Below, piece after piece: positions 1 to 9,246 of a DNA stretch of 64,000 nt. The DNA is taken from the NCBI GenBank assembly GCA_963749485.1, contig CAVVMV010000029.1, positions 1 to 64,000 on the forward strand, read 5' to 3'. This DNA comes from JAZGGS01 sp963749485. GTDB taxonomy: Bacteria > Bacteroidota > Ignavibacteria > Ignavibacteriales > Ignavibacteriaceae. The first letter of the stretch is position 1. The number at the start of each line of letters is the position of its first letter. Position numbers and translations under genes: made by a program. The notes under the pieces were generated by a model. The model did not search any database, had not been told where the DNA came from, and saw only the letters and a list, made by a program, of their open reading frames with translations.

Positions 1-920
1 ATTGTTTCTATCTGATCGAGTAAAGCTTTTGAAGCCTCATCAAAAATTAAATGTGCTTCATCAAAAAATATTACAAGCTTTGGCTGGTCCAAATCTCCTT
101 CTTCCGGAAAGGATGAATATATTTCGGCTAATAAGCTTAACATAAACGTTGAAAAGAGTTTTGGTCTATCCTGCAAATCAACTAATCTTAATATAGAAAT
201 AGTTCCTAATCCGTTTTCATCAATTCTTAACAGATCATCAACTTCAAACGATTTTTCACCAAAGAACAGACTTGCCCCTTGCTGTTCCAACTCAATAACT
301 TTTCTAAGCACTGTACCTAAAGATGAGGAGGAAATTCTTCCATAAGATTCCTGTATCTCCTTCTTACCTTCATTAGTTACAAAATGAATTACTTTTTTGA
401 AATCTTTTAAATCCAAAAGAGGAAGCCCTTTATCATCGCAGTATTTAAAGATCATTGAAACATAACTGGATTGAGTATCATTAAGCTCAAGAATTTTTGA
501 AAACAAAACCGGCCCGAATTCAGAAACAGTTGCTCTTAATCGTAATCCTTTCTCTTCTGATAATGATAATATCTCAACAGGAAATCCATGTGGATTATAC
601 GGTATCCCAATTTTTGGCTGCCGCTCTTCAATTTTAGGATGAGTTTTTCCAGATTGTGCTAATCCGCTTAAATCACCTTTAACATCCATCAGTAATACGG
701 GAACACTTTTTTCTGATAACGCTTCTGCAATCACCTGCAATGTTTTTGTTTTACCTGTTCCCGTAGCACCAGCTATTAAACCATGCCTGTTCATAGCTTT
801 TAATGGAATTTTAACATGAGTTTCGGGCACAGCATTTTTATTAAGAATCGCAGTACCAAGTATTATCGAATCACCTTTAAAAGTATATCCACTTGTAATA
901 TGTTCTTTAAACTCTTCCAT
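1..920 (-). CDS. HerA-like / DUF853 ATPase (N-terminal part, runs off window)
   Basis: Reading the minus strand from the ATG at 918-920 gives about 306 uninterrupted codons that run off the left edge, so the C-terminus is missing. The protein shows a Walker A motif (GATGTGKTKT) near residue 52 and a Walker B stretch (VIFFDEAHLIFDEA) near residue 287, inside a RecA-like fold typical of the HerA-like DUF853 (YjgR) family of about 500 residues. Such proteins are hexameric ATPases related to HerA/FtsK translocases; the cellular role of the DUF853 branch is not settled. The start opens with MEEFKEHITSGY, and the next gene on this strand ends about 100 bp upstream. The frame is clean throughout, unlike many neighbours. 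Confidence 0.85.
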   Translation of the reverse strand, partial: MEEFKEHITSGYTFKGDSIILGTAILNKNAVPETHVKIPLKAMNRHGLIAGATGTGKTKTLQVIAEALSEKSVPVLLMDVKGDLSGLAQSGKTHPKIEERQPKIGIPYNPHGFPVEILSLSEEKGLRLRATVSEFGPVLFSKILELNDTQSSYVSMIFKYCDDKGLPLLDLKDFKKVIHFVTNEGKKEIQESYGRISSSSLGTVLRKVIELEQQGASLFFGEKSFEVDDLLRIDENGLGTISILRLVDLQDRPKLFSTFMLSLLAEIYSSFPEEGDLDQPKLVIFFDEAHLIFDEASKALLDQIET

Positions 921-1017
921 GTCTAATTAAGTATTATAATAAAATGTGAAAAGTAGATTTAATAATATAAAAATATTATTACTTATGTGTTTAACAAAAT
1001 GATTTTATTTAGGAAGG

Positions 1018-1551
1018 TTAGCCTGTAGTAAACTTTAATGAAATGTGGTCTACTATTTCTTCAACACTTTCGAATGATTTAACCAGTTCTGTATCTCTTC
1101 CTTCCTTTTTCATCTGTATATTCATAATCGAAACTATTCCTTGCCACATAGATGAATGGCAAAGTATTGGTTTATGATCCATCAAACCCTTATTTGAAAA
1201 TTCCCAGACTGCGGCAAATTCAAGGAGCGTACCTGTTCCACCCTGTAAAACAACAAATGCATCACCAAGTTCAATAAGCTTGTTTACTCTTTCCATTAGA
1301 GTTTTACATTTTATTTCTTTTGTTATAAACTTATTAGGGTTGCTACTCCAGATATTTACGGTTACACCAATTACTTCTGAGCCATTTTCATTTGCACCCT
1401 TAGAAACTGCTTCCATTGTACCAAGGAATCCCCCAGTACAAACATTAAAGCCGTTTTTTGCAAGTAATTTACCTAATTTATACGCAATGCTATACTCTTC
1501 GTCTCCCTCACGTGGTTGTGAGCTTCCGAAAACTGTAATTGTTTTTTTCAT
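1018..1551 (-). CDS. LOG-family / TIGR00725-like Rossmann nucleotide-binding protein
   Basis: A 177-residue Rossmann-fold protein of the lysine-decarboxylase-like LOG superfamily. An N-terminal ITVFGSSQ strand precedes the phosphate-binding region, and the family signature is seen as LQGGTGTLLE followed by FAAVWE. Members bind nucleotides; characterised ones are cytokinin-riboside phosphoribohydrolases or molybdenum-cofactor carriers, and the exact substrate cannot be told here. I place the start at MKKTITVFG (1549-1551) rather than at an upstream in-frame codon, because the family begins there and a TAnnTTTG promoter element lies about 30 nt upstream. The gene follows the terminator of the YceI unit, so it is probably monocistronic. 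Confidence 0.85.
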   Translation of the reverse strand: MKKTITVFGSSQPREGDEEYSIAYKLGKLLAKNGFNVCTGGFLGTMEAVSKGANENGSEVIGVTVNIWSSNPNKFITKEIKCKTLMERVNKLIELGDAFVVLQGGTGTLLEFAAVWEFSNKGLMDHKPILCHSSMWQGIVSIMNIQMKKEGRDTELVKSFESVEEIVDHISLKFTTG

Positions 1552-1581
1552 GATTTGCGAACAATGGACTAAATTGTTCTG

Positions 1582-1589
1582 CAAATATA
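1582..1589 (-). promoter_or_regulatory. Candidate Bacteroidota -7 element (TAnnTTTG)
   Basis: The minus strand reads TATATTTG here, a match to the Bacteroidota -7 consensus TAnnTTTG, about 31 nt before the LOG-family start codon. It lies just after the terminator hairpin of the preceding transcription unit. Assigned by motif and position only. Confidence 0.4.
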
Positions 1590-1591
1590 AC

Positions 1592-1629
1592 AATAAAAAA
1601 TCCGCAACCCTCTTATCGGATTGCGGATT
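1592..1629 (-). terminator. Intrinsic terminator after the YceI gene
   Basis: On the minus strand, AATCCGCAA pairs perfectly with TTGCGGATT (arms at 1621-1629 and 1599-1607) and is followed by a run of T residues. It lies about 30 nt after the YceI stop codon and separates that unit from the LOG-family gene. Confidence 0.8.
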
Positions 1630-1659
1630 CTCGTCGAAAACTTTTCTTTTTGAGATAAT

Positions 1660-2296
1660 TTACTTTGCGTTTGAGCCAACTATATTAACACCCATCTCAA
1701 TATTATCAGACACTTTTTGTCCAAGTACCATATTATCAACTTCGTAATCGGAGAGCGTAATATTAAAAGTTGCCTGTACACCTAACAAATCACCAGGCGC
1801 TCTCTTTTGGGTTTGCTCGCTTTCATCAAGATAAGTCATGGTTACATCAGCAGTAATTTCTTTTGTTACACCATGCGCTGTAAAATCACCGGTTACTTTT
1901 GCTGTTAGTTTATTGCTTTCAACCGATTCAATATTATTAACACTTTTAATTGCAAATGTGATTATGGGGTAACTATCTGCATCAAGCCAGTTTGCGCTTC
2001 TCAAATGTTCATCCCTTAGATCTATCCCTGTTTTAAGAGATGCAGTTGATAATGAGATTGTCCCTCTTAATGTTGTGAGATCTCCAACATCAAATGTCAC
2101 GCTTCCATTTACATCATTGGTTAGCCCGTTAATATCTTCTAGTGGAGTTGTGCTAAAAAATGTTGCCTGGTTTCTTCCATACTTATCGCTAAAAGAAAAA
2201 TTCTGCTCGCCTGAAGCTGATACATTGAAACCCTGTGCTAAAGATGCAGAAGCATATAAAGCGAAAAGTGTAAAAGTTTTTATTATAAGTTTTCAT
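1660..2296 (-). CDS. YceI-family periplasmic protein (one frameshift in the signal peptide)
   Basis: The open frame carries the YceI lipocalin-like domain: FDVGDLTTLRGTISL, DLRDEHLRSANWLDAD, and FTAHGVTKEITADVTM are characteristic. YceI-fold proteins bind isoprenoid-like lipids in the periplasm. In frame upstream, past a GTG at 2098-2100, the sequence continues through a signal peptide ending ASASLAQ, but the only ATG (2294-2296) is one base out of frame; removing one T near 2286-2290 joins them as MKTIIKTFTLFALY. That ATG overlaps the stop of the upstream membrane protein as ATGA, which supports it as the true start and suggests translational coupling. The frameshift is probably a sequencing insertion. 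Confidence 0.85.
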
Positions 2297-2562
2297 ACCT
2301 GTTTCTCCTTTTTATCTTTGAATATAAACAATAAAATTCCTGTAATTAGTGCAACAACTGCCGAGAAGCTGCCTGCATAATCTAAACCAATTATTATTTT
2401 ATCAACCCATTCTTCATAAGTGTACCCAAAAAGTTCGTCGTGCTTTTCAACCAGCACCTGGGTTTTGGTAAATATTTCACCTCCGTGCGCAAGCCACACA
2501 ATTAATGCAGAGGCAATTAAAACTAACCCGATTATTAATGTAATTTTTTGTTTTTTATTCAT
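2293..2562 (-). CDS. Small two-TM membrane protein upstream of YceI
   Basis: An 89-residue protein with two predicted membrane segments: residues 8-25 (TLIIGLVLIASALIVWL) and about 64-82 (SFSAVVALITGILLFIF). The two are separated by an acidic and aromatic loop, and a basic tail KDKKEKQV follows. I do not recognise a family. Its TGA overlaps the YceI ATG, so the two genes form a coupled operon, and a role in the same lipid or envelope process is possible but unproven. Confidence 0.65.
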   Translation of the reverse strand: MNKKQKITLIIGLVLIASALIVWLAHGGEIFTKTQVLVEKHDELFGYTYEEWVDKIIIGLDYAGSFSAVVALITGILLFIFKDKKEKQV

Positions 2563-2750
2563 AACACACCTAATAATAAATTAGTTCAAAAGTATAGTAA
2601 AAAGTATATAAAGTTTTAACAGATTTTACTATTAACTAAATTGCTTTGTGTTATTTATCTATTTTTTAATTTAATCAAATTATGCTTCTATGTTACGACA
2701 TATATTACTAAGGTTCAAGGCATTGTGTTGTTTATCACTTACGTAATAAA

Positions 2751-3966
2751 ATGAATTCGAAATTATACGATATTGTAATAATTGGAGGTGGTATTATTGG
2801 TTGTGCAACCGCTATGGCACTTCTCAATAACGGTAATTATAAAATCTTAATAATTGAAGCAGAAAATAAACTCGCAGCTCATCAAACAGGCAACAACAGC
2901 GGGGTTATTCATTCGGGGCTTTACTACAAACCCGGTTCGCTAAAGGCAAAGAATTGTACAGAAGGGAGAAAATTACTTTATAATTTTTGTGAAGAGAATA
3001 ATATTAAGTTTGAAAAATGCGGTAAAATTGTAGTTGCTGTATCTGAAGATGAAATTAAACCGCTAAATGATCTGTATGAAAGAGGAATTGCTAACGGCTT
3101 AGATGGATTAAAAAAACTTACTGCCGATGAGCTAAAAGAATTATGAACCACACGTTACGGGAACTGCTGGATTGTTTGTTCCGCAAACTGGCATTGTTGA
3201 TTTTTTACAGGTTACAAATACTTATGCAAAAATAATTAAAGAAGCTGGGGGAGAGATTAAAACTGGTTGCCGATTTATTTCAGTTAGCAAATCGGGAAAA
3301 GAGCTGGTGTTGAAAACCACAACAGGAGATATTAAATCAAAATTTTTAGTGAACTGCGGCGGACTTTATTCTGATCGTATTGCAAAAGCTTGCGGTGTAA
3401 ATCCCGGTTTGCAAATCGTACCTTTTAGGGGTGAGTATTATAAATTAAAAAAAGAAAAAGAACATCTTGTAAAGAACTTAATTTATCCTGTGCCCGATCC
3501 TAAGTTTCCATTTCTCGGTGTTCATTTTACAAGGATGATAAATGGCGGAATTGAAGCCGGACCGAATGCAGTACTGGCTTTTAAACGCGAAGGATACAAC
3601 AAAACAGATTTTTCTTTTAAAGATGTTTCACGTATGATGACCTATCCTGGTTTCTGGAAAATGGTTTCGAAATATTATAAAATGGGATTCGGAGAATTTT
3701 ATCGTTCCTTCAGCAGGAAGGCATTTGTTAAAGCATTGCAAAAACTTGTCCCCGAAGTTCAGTTAAACGATATTGCAAAAGGTGGTGCCGGTGTAAGAGC
3801 ACAAGCATTGGAACCGAACGGCAAATTGGTTGATGATTTTAGAATTGTTGAAGCTGAAAGAATGATTCATGTATTAAATGCACCTTCACCTGCTGCAACT
3901 GCATCAATCAGCATAGGAAATACAATTGCAAAGATGGTAAAGAAAAAATATGATGAGGAAATCTAA
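2751..3966 (+). CDS. lhgO: L-2-hydroxyglutarate oxidase (one frameshift)
   Basis: FAD-dependent oxidoreductase of the DAO/LhgO family that oxidises L-2-hydroxyglutarate to 2-oxoglutarate at the membrane. The N-terminus has the dinucleotide fold IVIIGGGIIGCATA, then the family signature HQTGNNSGVIHSGLYYKPG. The second part contains FVPQTGIVDF, FLVNCGGLYSDRIA, and the closing FAD-binding segment LNAPSPAATASISIGN. The frame breaks near 3141-3146, where an extra base turns GAA-TAT-GAA-CCA into a stop; rejoined length is about 405 residues, as expected for the family. The stop overlaps the methyltransferase start by 17 bp. Confidence 0.92.
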
Positions 3967-5069
3967 AGTGAAGAATATCAATATGATTATTGAACTGAAA
4001 AAGTGTTTGAATCTGGAAGACCTGGATGAGGTTAAAAAAATAATTTCTAATGTTAAAGAGACAGTTAATATTAGTGCTTCTAAAAAAGAGAAAATTAGAA
4101 TTAGTGAATATATACCTGACGGTAGCCAGGTTAGTGACAATAAATCTGAAGTAAAAAAAGAGTTTATTATTAATGATCTGGATCAGATTCTGAGAACAAG
4201 ATCTATTGAACGAACAAAGTATTACATAAACAGACTTATCAAAGGTCTAACCGAAAATAAAACCTCGAAAATTAATGATTTAAACCTGAACCGGTGGAAA
4301 GAGTATGAAGATCTTATAACAGACAGTTTGTGGATTCTTGATAAACGTGATAAATCGGGTGCACACAAAGCTGATTACTGGGGTAACTTTATTCCACAAA
4401 TTCCAAACCAGTTTATTAGAAGATACACAAAAAAAGATGATTGGATTCTTGATGCTTTTGCAGGAAGCGGTACAACCTTAATTGAATGTAAACGACTTGG
4501 TAGAAATGGAATTGGCATTGAACTGAATCCTGATGTGGTAAAGCTTGCTAAGAAAGAATCTTTCTAAAAGAAAAAACCAGAAACAAAGTAAAAATAAAAT
4601 TAGTAGAAGGAGACAGCACAAAAGTTAATCTTAAGGATGAATTAAAAAAAGCAGGAACAAAATCAGTTCAATTTGTTTTTCTTCATCCGCCTTACTGGGA
4701 TATAATTAAATTCAGTAAAAAGAAGAATGATCTTTCAAATGCAAAATCGGTTGAAGAGTTTTTAGAAATGTTCGGAAAGGTTGTTGATAACACATGCAGT
4801 GTGCTGGAAAATGGAAGATACCTTGCAGTTGTAATTGGTGATAAATATTCTGACGGTGAATGGATACCGCTTGGTTTTTATACAATGCAGGAAGTTATGA
4901 AACGAGGTTACAAATTAAAATCTACCATAGTTAAAAATTTTGATACAACAAAAGGAAAGATGAACCAGAAAGAACTGTGGCGTTACCGCGCCTTGCTGGC
5001 GGATTTTACATCTTTAAACATGAATACATCTTCCTATTTAAGAAAGAAAAAGGAAAGCAAAATGTTTAA
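3950..5069 (+). CDS. DNA methyltransferase (N4/N6 amino type), two frameshifts
   Basis: An amino-methyltransferase that would modify adenine N6 or cytosine N4 in DNA. The S-adenosylmethionine motif DAFAGSGTTLIECKRLGRNGIGIEL is at about residues 175-200, and the catalytic motif appears downstream as LHPPYW near 4680-4697 in another frame. The gene breaks near 4560 and again near 5004, where one T is missing from a run of T. After the second break the correct frame gives FYIFKHEYIFLFKK and stops at 5067-5069. The order (motif I before the PPY motif) fits gamma/alpha-type enzymes preceded by a long non-conserved N-terminus. Start codon choice among 3950, 3968 and 3982 is uncertain. Neighbouring genes suggest a restriction-modification role. 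Confidence 0.82.
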
Positions 5070-5523
5070 GCCAACAGAAAAAAACCAGATGAAAATATTT
5101 GTTGCATTTCTGATCCTTTGCATAATTATAATCTTTGCAGCTTTGGTGATCAGCTGTTCAACAAAAGAAGCTGGAATTAATGTTGATTTACGATTGCACG
5201 ATATCTGGGCGCTGGAATCTATTAATGGTGAAGAATTTGTTAAGGATGAACCAGATAACAATCATCCTGTAATAGAAATTTATTTAAAGGAAGAACGAAT
5301 ACACGGAAATGCCGGCTGCAACACTATTAACGGTAAAGTAGAAGTTGATGGAAATAATATTGCATTTTCAAATATCATTACAACAGAAATGGCTTGCCCT
5401 GGAGATATTGAGCAGAGATTTCTTTCAGCAATTCAAAGCGTTGATGGTTATAAAATAGAAAAATTAAGATTGTTTTTATACGAAGGTGAAAAGGAAAGAT
5501 TAGTTTTTAGAAAAATTGATTAA
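5062..5523 (+). CDS. META/HslJ-domain lipoprotein
   Basis: A roughly 150-residue protein with a transmembrane-like N-terminus and a lipobox LVISC, followed by a META (HslJ-like) domain: WALESINGEEF, the signature GNAGCNTINGKVEV, and ITTEMACPGDIEQRF. META domains are small beta-rich modules on envelope proteins. The ATG at 5062 overlaps the methyltransferase stop; an internal ATG at 5089 is an alternative start. In the raw sequence this domain appears fused to the methyltransferase, but that is caused by the missing base near 5004. Confidence 0.85.
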   Translation: MFKPTEKNQMKIFVAFLILCIIIIFAALVISCSTKEAGINVDLRLHDIWALESINGEEFVKDEPDNNHPVIEIYLKEERIHGNAGCNTINGKVEVDGNNIAFSNIITTEMACPGDIEQRFLSAIQSVDGYKIEKLRLFLYEGEKERLVFRKID

Positions 5524-5538
5524 ACAAAATGAATAATC

Positions 5539-6181
5539 TTGAAAACCGATTTAATAAAAATAGAAAGCGAACTTAAAAAACGATTAACTTATCCCTACAA
5601 ATGGGGAAGAAAACAGAATAATGAGTTTGATAAACTTACAAATTTTATTTACCGCACTTTTTTATTTGATGATGTTATTAAAGAAATAAACAGCAGGTTT
5701 AAAAAAGATAAAGAACATCAAAACATTTCTAACTACGCATTAAACAGATGGTACAACTTCTGGTCTGCGCAGGCGGTGGAAAAAATTTTCTGCTCGCTGC
5801 CAAATGTAAAAGCTGCACTTAGATAGCAAAGATAGGTTAGTTGATTTTACAATTGACGGTGTTAAGTTTGATCACAAAACTTCTGTCTTCCCAAAAAATT
5901 TTCCTTATCCAATTAAAGAAGCTGTTAAGAAAACAGATGAGCTAATTAAATGGCTTTACAAAAACCAATCGCAGCAGCAAAGAAAACATTTAAAGAACAG
6001 GTTATTTGTTGTGCTCTATTCTCCGGATGGAGAACACTGGAAACTTAAATCAGAAATCTCCTGGCTGAAGGAGAGAATTGAAAAATATATGGAAGGATTC
6101 AATCCGCACTACCTTCTAAAATTTCCACTCGAGCCTGGTCATCAAACCCTGGCAGATGTAATTTGGGCTGTAAAAGCTTAA
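5539..6181 (+). CDS. Candidate PD-(D/E)XK restriction endonuclease (one frameshift)
   Basis: The two frames rejoin near 5815 into a protein of about 213 residues. It has a helical N-terminus, an aromatic segment ALNRWYNFWSAQAVEKIF, then VDFTIDGVKFDHKTSVFPKN, where an acidic residue followed about ten residues later by DHK on a beta-strand resembles a PD-(D/E)XK nuclease core. The C-terminus ends ADVIWAVKA. I recognise no named family. Its position one gene away from a DNA methyltransferase makes a restriction partner the most attractive reading. The start is unclear: TTG at 5539 is in frame, while an ATG at 5529 would need another indel. Confidence 0.5.
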
Positions 6182-6302
6182 TATGCCATCTACTTATGTC
6201 TCAATTTCTTCATATGTGACCTGTAACACACGGTTGAACATATTTCAATAATAAAAACAATTAAGAATTAGTAATACTTGCCTAATATAAAATGGTTTAT
6301 TA
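6182..6302. other. Intergenic, no gene seen
   Basis: AT-rich spacer between the candidate nuclease and the OmpA remnant. I see no open frame, strong hairpin or repeat in it. Confidence 0.5.
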
Positions 6303-6434
6303 AATTCAATTCGTTTTGTGAGGCTATTCCTATCTGTTTTAGCTAAAGGTTTTGGCGAAAGAAATCCAGTTGATGTGAATACTACCCCAGAGGGAAAAGC
6401 TAATAACCGAAGAGTAGAGTTTATAAAAATTTAA
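6303..6434 (+). pseudogene. OmpA-family C-terminal remnant
   Basis: A short frame ending at TAA 6432-6434 encodes LAKGFGERNPVDVNTTPEGK followed by NNRRVEFIKI, which matches the extreme C-terminus of OmpA-type peptidoglycan-binding domains (the R in NRRVEF is a family hallmark). Upstream in the same frame is an in-frame stop at 6288, and no OmpA core or barrel is present, so only the last 40 or so residues survive. It is a decay remnant or the scar of a deletion. Confidence 0.75.
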
Positions 6435-6514
6435 GCTCCAAAGAATTGAGAAAGGTGTTCTTTAAGATCTTTTATTAAATAATTATTTAATTACAACAAA
6501 AGGAAAAAAAGAAA

Positions 6515-7556
6515 ATGAAAAAAATTCTTCTTTTTTTTGCAGTGGCAAGCTGCACAGCATTAGCACAAATTACTATTAACAGTAGTGATGTGGCTAATAT
6601 GTTTGCTATAGGCAACACACAACAATCCACGAAGATACTTTACAATCAAATTTCGATATTGGTTCACCTGGTGGCGGTAATAATTGGGATTTTCAGAACT
6701 ACAATCTAATTTAATGGTTATTTGAAAGTATTGATCCTGCAACTACTCCCTTTCTAAATGATTTTCCAACAGCCAATATTTGCAATTATATCTCAATCGG
6801 TGGAAATGATATCTCAAATCTGGACATATTCAAAACTGAGTGGCAAGTTTGATATTTTGGGTAATGCAGCGGTATTAAGTTCATTTCCGGTTTTGTTACA
6901 GAAATAAAATATGATCCATACAGGCGACAGTATGAGCATCCATTTACCATTAATTCGCAATGGTCAGATACATATACTCAAACAATAAGTATTAATGGTA
7001 CACCGATAAATTCATCAAGCGTTTCTATAAGTTCAATTGTGGATGCATACGGTACAATGACTCTACCGGGTGGGGCAAGTTATGAAGCGTTAAGAATTAG
7101 AGAGTTCATTAACTATTAGTGGAATAGACTAGTGATTAATTATTCCTTTTCTCAAAAAATGGTGCAAGAGTTAATGTATATGCAGTTCAGTTCAAATCCT
7201 CCAAATAGTGGAATGATTTATGTTGATGGAACAAGTTACATGATGGAGCTGGTTACACTACAGATGTTGAACAAATAAGTGAAATACCAAATGATTTTAC
7301 ATTTAATCAAAATTATCCAAATCCGTTTAACCCAACTACTAATATTGAATACAGCATTCCAGAAGCGATCGTTTGTTGAGTTAAAAGTTTATGATATATT
7401 TGGGAATGAAGTTGCAACTCTTGTAAACCAAGAACAAATGGCAGGTGTTTACAGAGCTGATTTTACTGGTAAGGGTCTGTAGCAAGTGGTTTTTATATTG
7501 CCAGAATTACCGCAGGCAACTATACCAATTCAATCAAAATGACTTTTATGAAGTAA
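6515..7556 (+). pseudogene. Exported protein with type IX secretion sorting domain, heavily frameshifted
   Basis: Begins with a signal peptide (MKKILLFFAVASCTALAQ) and ends with a T9SS type A sorting domain: FNQNYPNPFNPTTNIEYSIP, then FGNEVATLVN and ending KMTFMK. The N-terminal segment ITINSSDVANMF and the following GGGNNWDFQNY recur in short exported Ignavibacteria-type proteins. The body can be followed only by switching frame at least five times (near 6635, 6710, 6850, 7130, 7370 and 7480). The rejoined product would be about 345 residues, secreted by T9SS with removal of the C-terminal domain. The density of breaks is higher than elsewhere, so true decay cannot be excluded. Confidence 0.75.
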
Positions 7557-7578
7557 TAAGATCAATTCTTTAAAACTC

Positions 7579-7612
7579 GCCAGTCACTTTGAAGGTGGCT
7601 GGCAGTATTTTA
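7579..7612 (+). terminator. Probable terminator after the T9SS-exported gene
   Basis: GCCAGTCAC pairs with GTGGCTGGC (one G-T pair, seven-base loop), followed by a weak T-rich tract. It lies between the exported protein and the beta-CASP nuclease. Confidence 0.5.
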
Positions 7613-7673
7613 CTCCTTTCTGCTTATCCTCGTAATAACTTATTTTACATTTAAAATAAAAATCTGTTTTCTG

Positions 7674-9038
7674 ATGATTCAGTTTCTTCCACTTGGCGGC
7701 GCAGGAGAGATAGGCGCAAACTGTTACTATCTTAATATAAACGGTACAGGTATAATTCTCGATTGCGGTATGCATCCTCAAAAAAAGGGATTGGATGCTC
7801 TTCCGGATTTTAATCTTTTAAAAGATAAACCACTCGATCATGTTCTTATTACTCATGCACACCAGGATCATCTGAACTCGCTTCCTTTTCTTATAAAAAA
7901 ATTCCCTTATCTTAAGATTACCACCACACCGCAAACCCGTGCACTATCGGAGCTAACACTTCATAACGCGATTTCAATTCTTAAAAAACAAGTAAGTGAT
8001 GAAAGTTTTGAAATATATTCTCACGATGAGGTTGATTTATTAATAAAATCAATTGATTACAAATCATACGAAGAAGAATTTTACATTAAAGGATTTAATA
8101 ATCCAGATGATGAACCGGTAAATGTAAAATTTTATGATGCCGGACACATTCTCGGCTCTGCTGGAATTTATCTTAACTACAAAGGATATAAAATATTTTA
8201 TACGGGCGATATTAATATTTCATCTCAAACCTTACTGCCTGGCGCAAAGCTTCCCAGTGAAAATATTAATACATTAATTTCCGAAACAACTTACGGAGCA
8301 ACCGACTCATCAAAAATAAAAACCTGGCAGGAGGAAACGGATTATTTTGCCCGATCACTTAACAAAGTAATTAATTCAGGCGGATCGGTTCTTATCCCGG
8401 TTTTTTCTTTAGGAAAGATGCAGGAAATTTTTGCAACTATCCTGCTGCTTATGAAAAAGAATAAAGTAACCAGCGTGGATATTTATACAGGCGGAATAGG
8501 CAAAAAAATAAACCGTGCTTATGATTACAACCGCTTTGTTGTTAACTACAACCAAAGCGAATTAGTATTACATGACTCCCCTCAAAAGGATATTAGGGAT
8601 GTAAACAACTTTGATGAGTTTTTTAAGTTTCCTTCAATTGTACTTGCTTCCAGCGGAATGATAATAGAATCTACAATTTCTTTTAATCTTGCAAAGAGAT
8701 GGCTCAGGCAAAATGGTTCAGCAATATTTACGGTTGGTTATATGGATGAAAGCACACCGGGTTATAAGATTGCAAAAGCAAAGAAGGGTAATAAGATTCA
8801 ATTGACCGAATCAGATAAAAAAAGGGAAGTAAGATGCGATATAAAGAATTTCAGCTTTTCTGCTCACTCTAAAAGAGAAGAGCTTATAAATATTATAGAA
8901 AAATTAAAACCGGAAAATGTTATTCTTGTTCATGGCGATGAAGAAGCAATTGACTGGATGGGAAGTGCAGCTCTGAAAAAGTATAAAGGAATAAAAGTTT
9001 ACGCTGCATCGCCGGGGAAAGAAATATTATTTGATTAA
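7674..9038 (+). CDS. Metallo-beta-lactamase / beta-CASP family RNA nuclease
   Basis: An intact 454-residue protein. The metallo-beta-lactamase core shows HAHQDH at residues 61-66, and further metal ligands lie at DAGHILGSA and YTGD. A beta-CASP insertion follows (VLIPVFSLGKMQE, SSGMIIES), then the closing FSFSAHSKREEL and LVHGDEEAIDWM of the RMMBL domain. These features define zinc-dependent RNA exo/endonucleases related to CPSF73 and bacterial RNase J-like enzymes. It is predicted cytoplasmic, as no signal peptide is present. It stands alone, with no clear operon partner. Confidence 0.92.
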   Translation: MIQFLPLGGAGEIGANCYYLNINGTGIILDCGMHPQKKGLDALPDFNLLKDKPLDHVLITHAHQDHLNSLPFLIKKFPYLKITTTPQTRALSELTLHNAISILKKQVSDESFEIYSHDEVDLLIKSIDYKSYEEEFYIKGFNNPDDEPVNVKFYDAGHILGSAGIYLNYKGYKIFYTGDINISSQTLLPGAKLPSENINTLISETTYGATDSSKIKTWQEETDYFARSLNKVINSGGSVLIPVFSLGKMQEIFATILLLMKKNKVTSVDIYTGGIGKKINRAYDYNRFVVNYNQSELVLHDSPQKDIRDVNNFDEFFKFPSIVLASSGMIIESTISFNLAKRWLRQNGSAIFTVGYMDESTPGYKIAKAKKGNKIQLTESDKKREVRCDIKNFSFSAHSKREELINIIEKLKPENVILVHGDEEAIDWMGSAALKKYKGIKVYAASPGKEILFD

Positions 9039-9235
9039 TACAACAAATAATTGATATGTTTAAGCAAACAATTTTAACAATTATGGGGAATAGGGGATGA
9101 TGAATAGTTCGCGCTTTATATATTCTTATTTTTACTTCTGTTCAACCCCGAACTATGCACATTCTTGTATTCCTATAGCTTCATTCAAAAATATGTACAG
9201 GAACAATAAAATCCTGTTTTGAAAACTTAAGAAAC

Positions 9236-9240
9236 GGAGG
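9236..9240 (+). promoter_or_regulatory. Strong ribosome binding site for citrate synthase
   Basis: GGAGG six bases before the ATG at 9247. Clear Shine-Dalgarno sites are scarce in this window, so this one supports high expression and fixes the start. Confidence 0.7.
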
Positions 9241-9246
9241 ATTAGT

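Noticed and set aside
2075..2380. A plus-strand 101-residue reading frame
   Set aside because: It is antisense to the YceI gene and has no family features.
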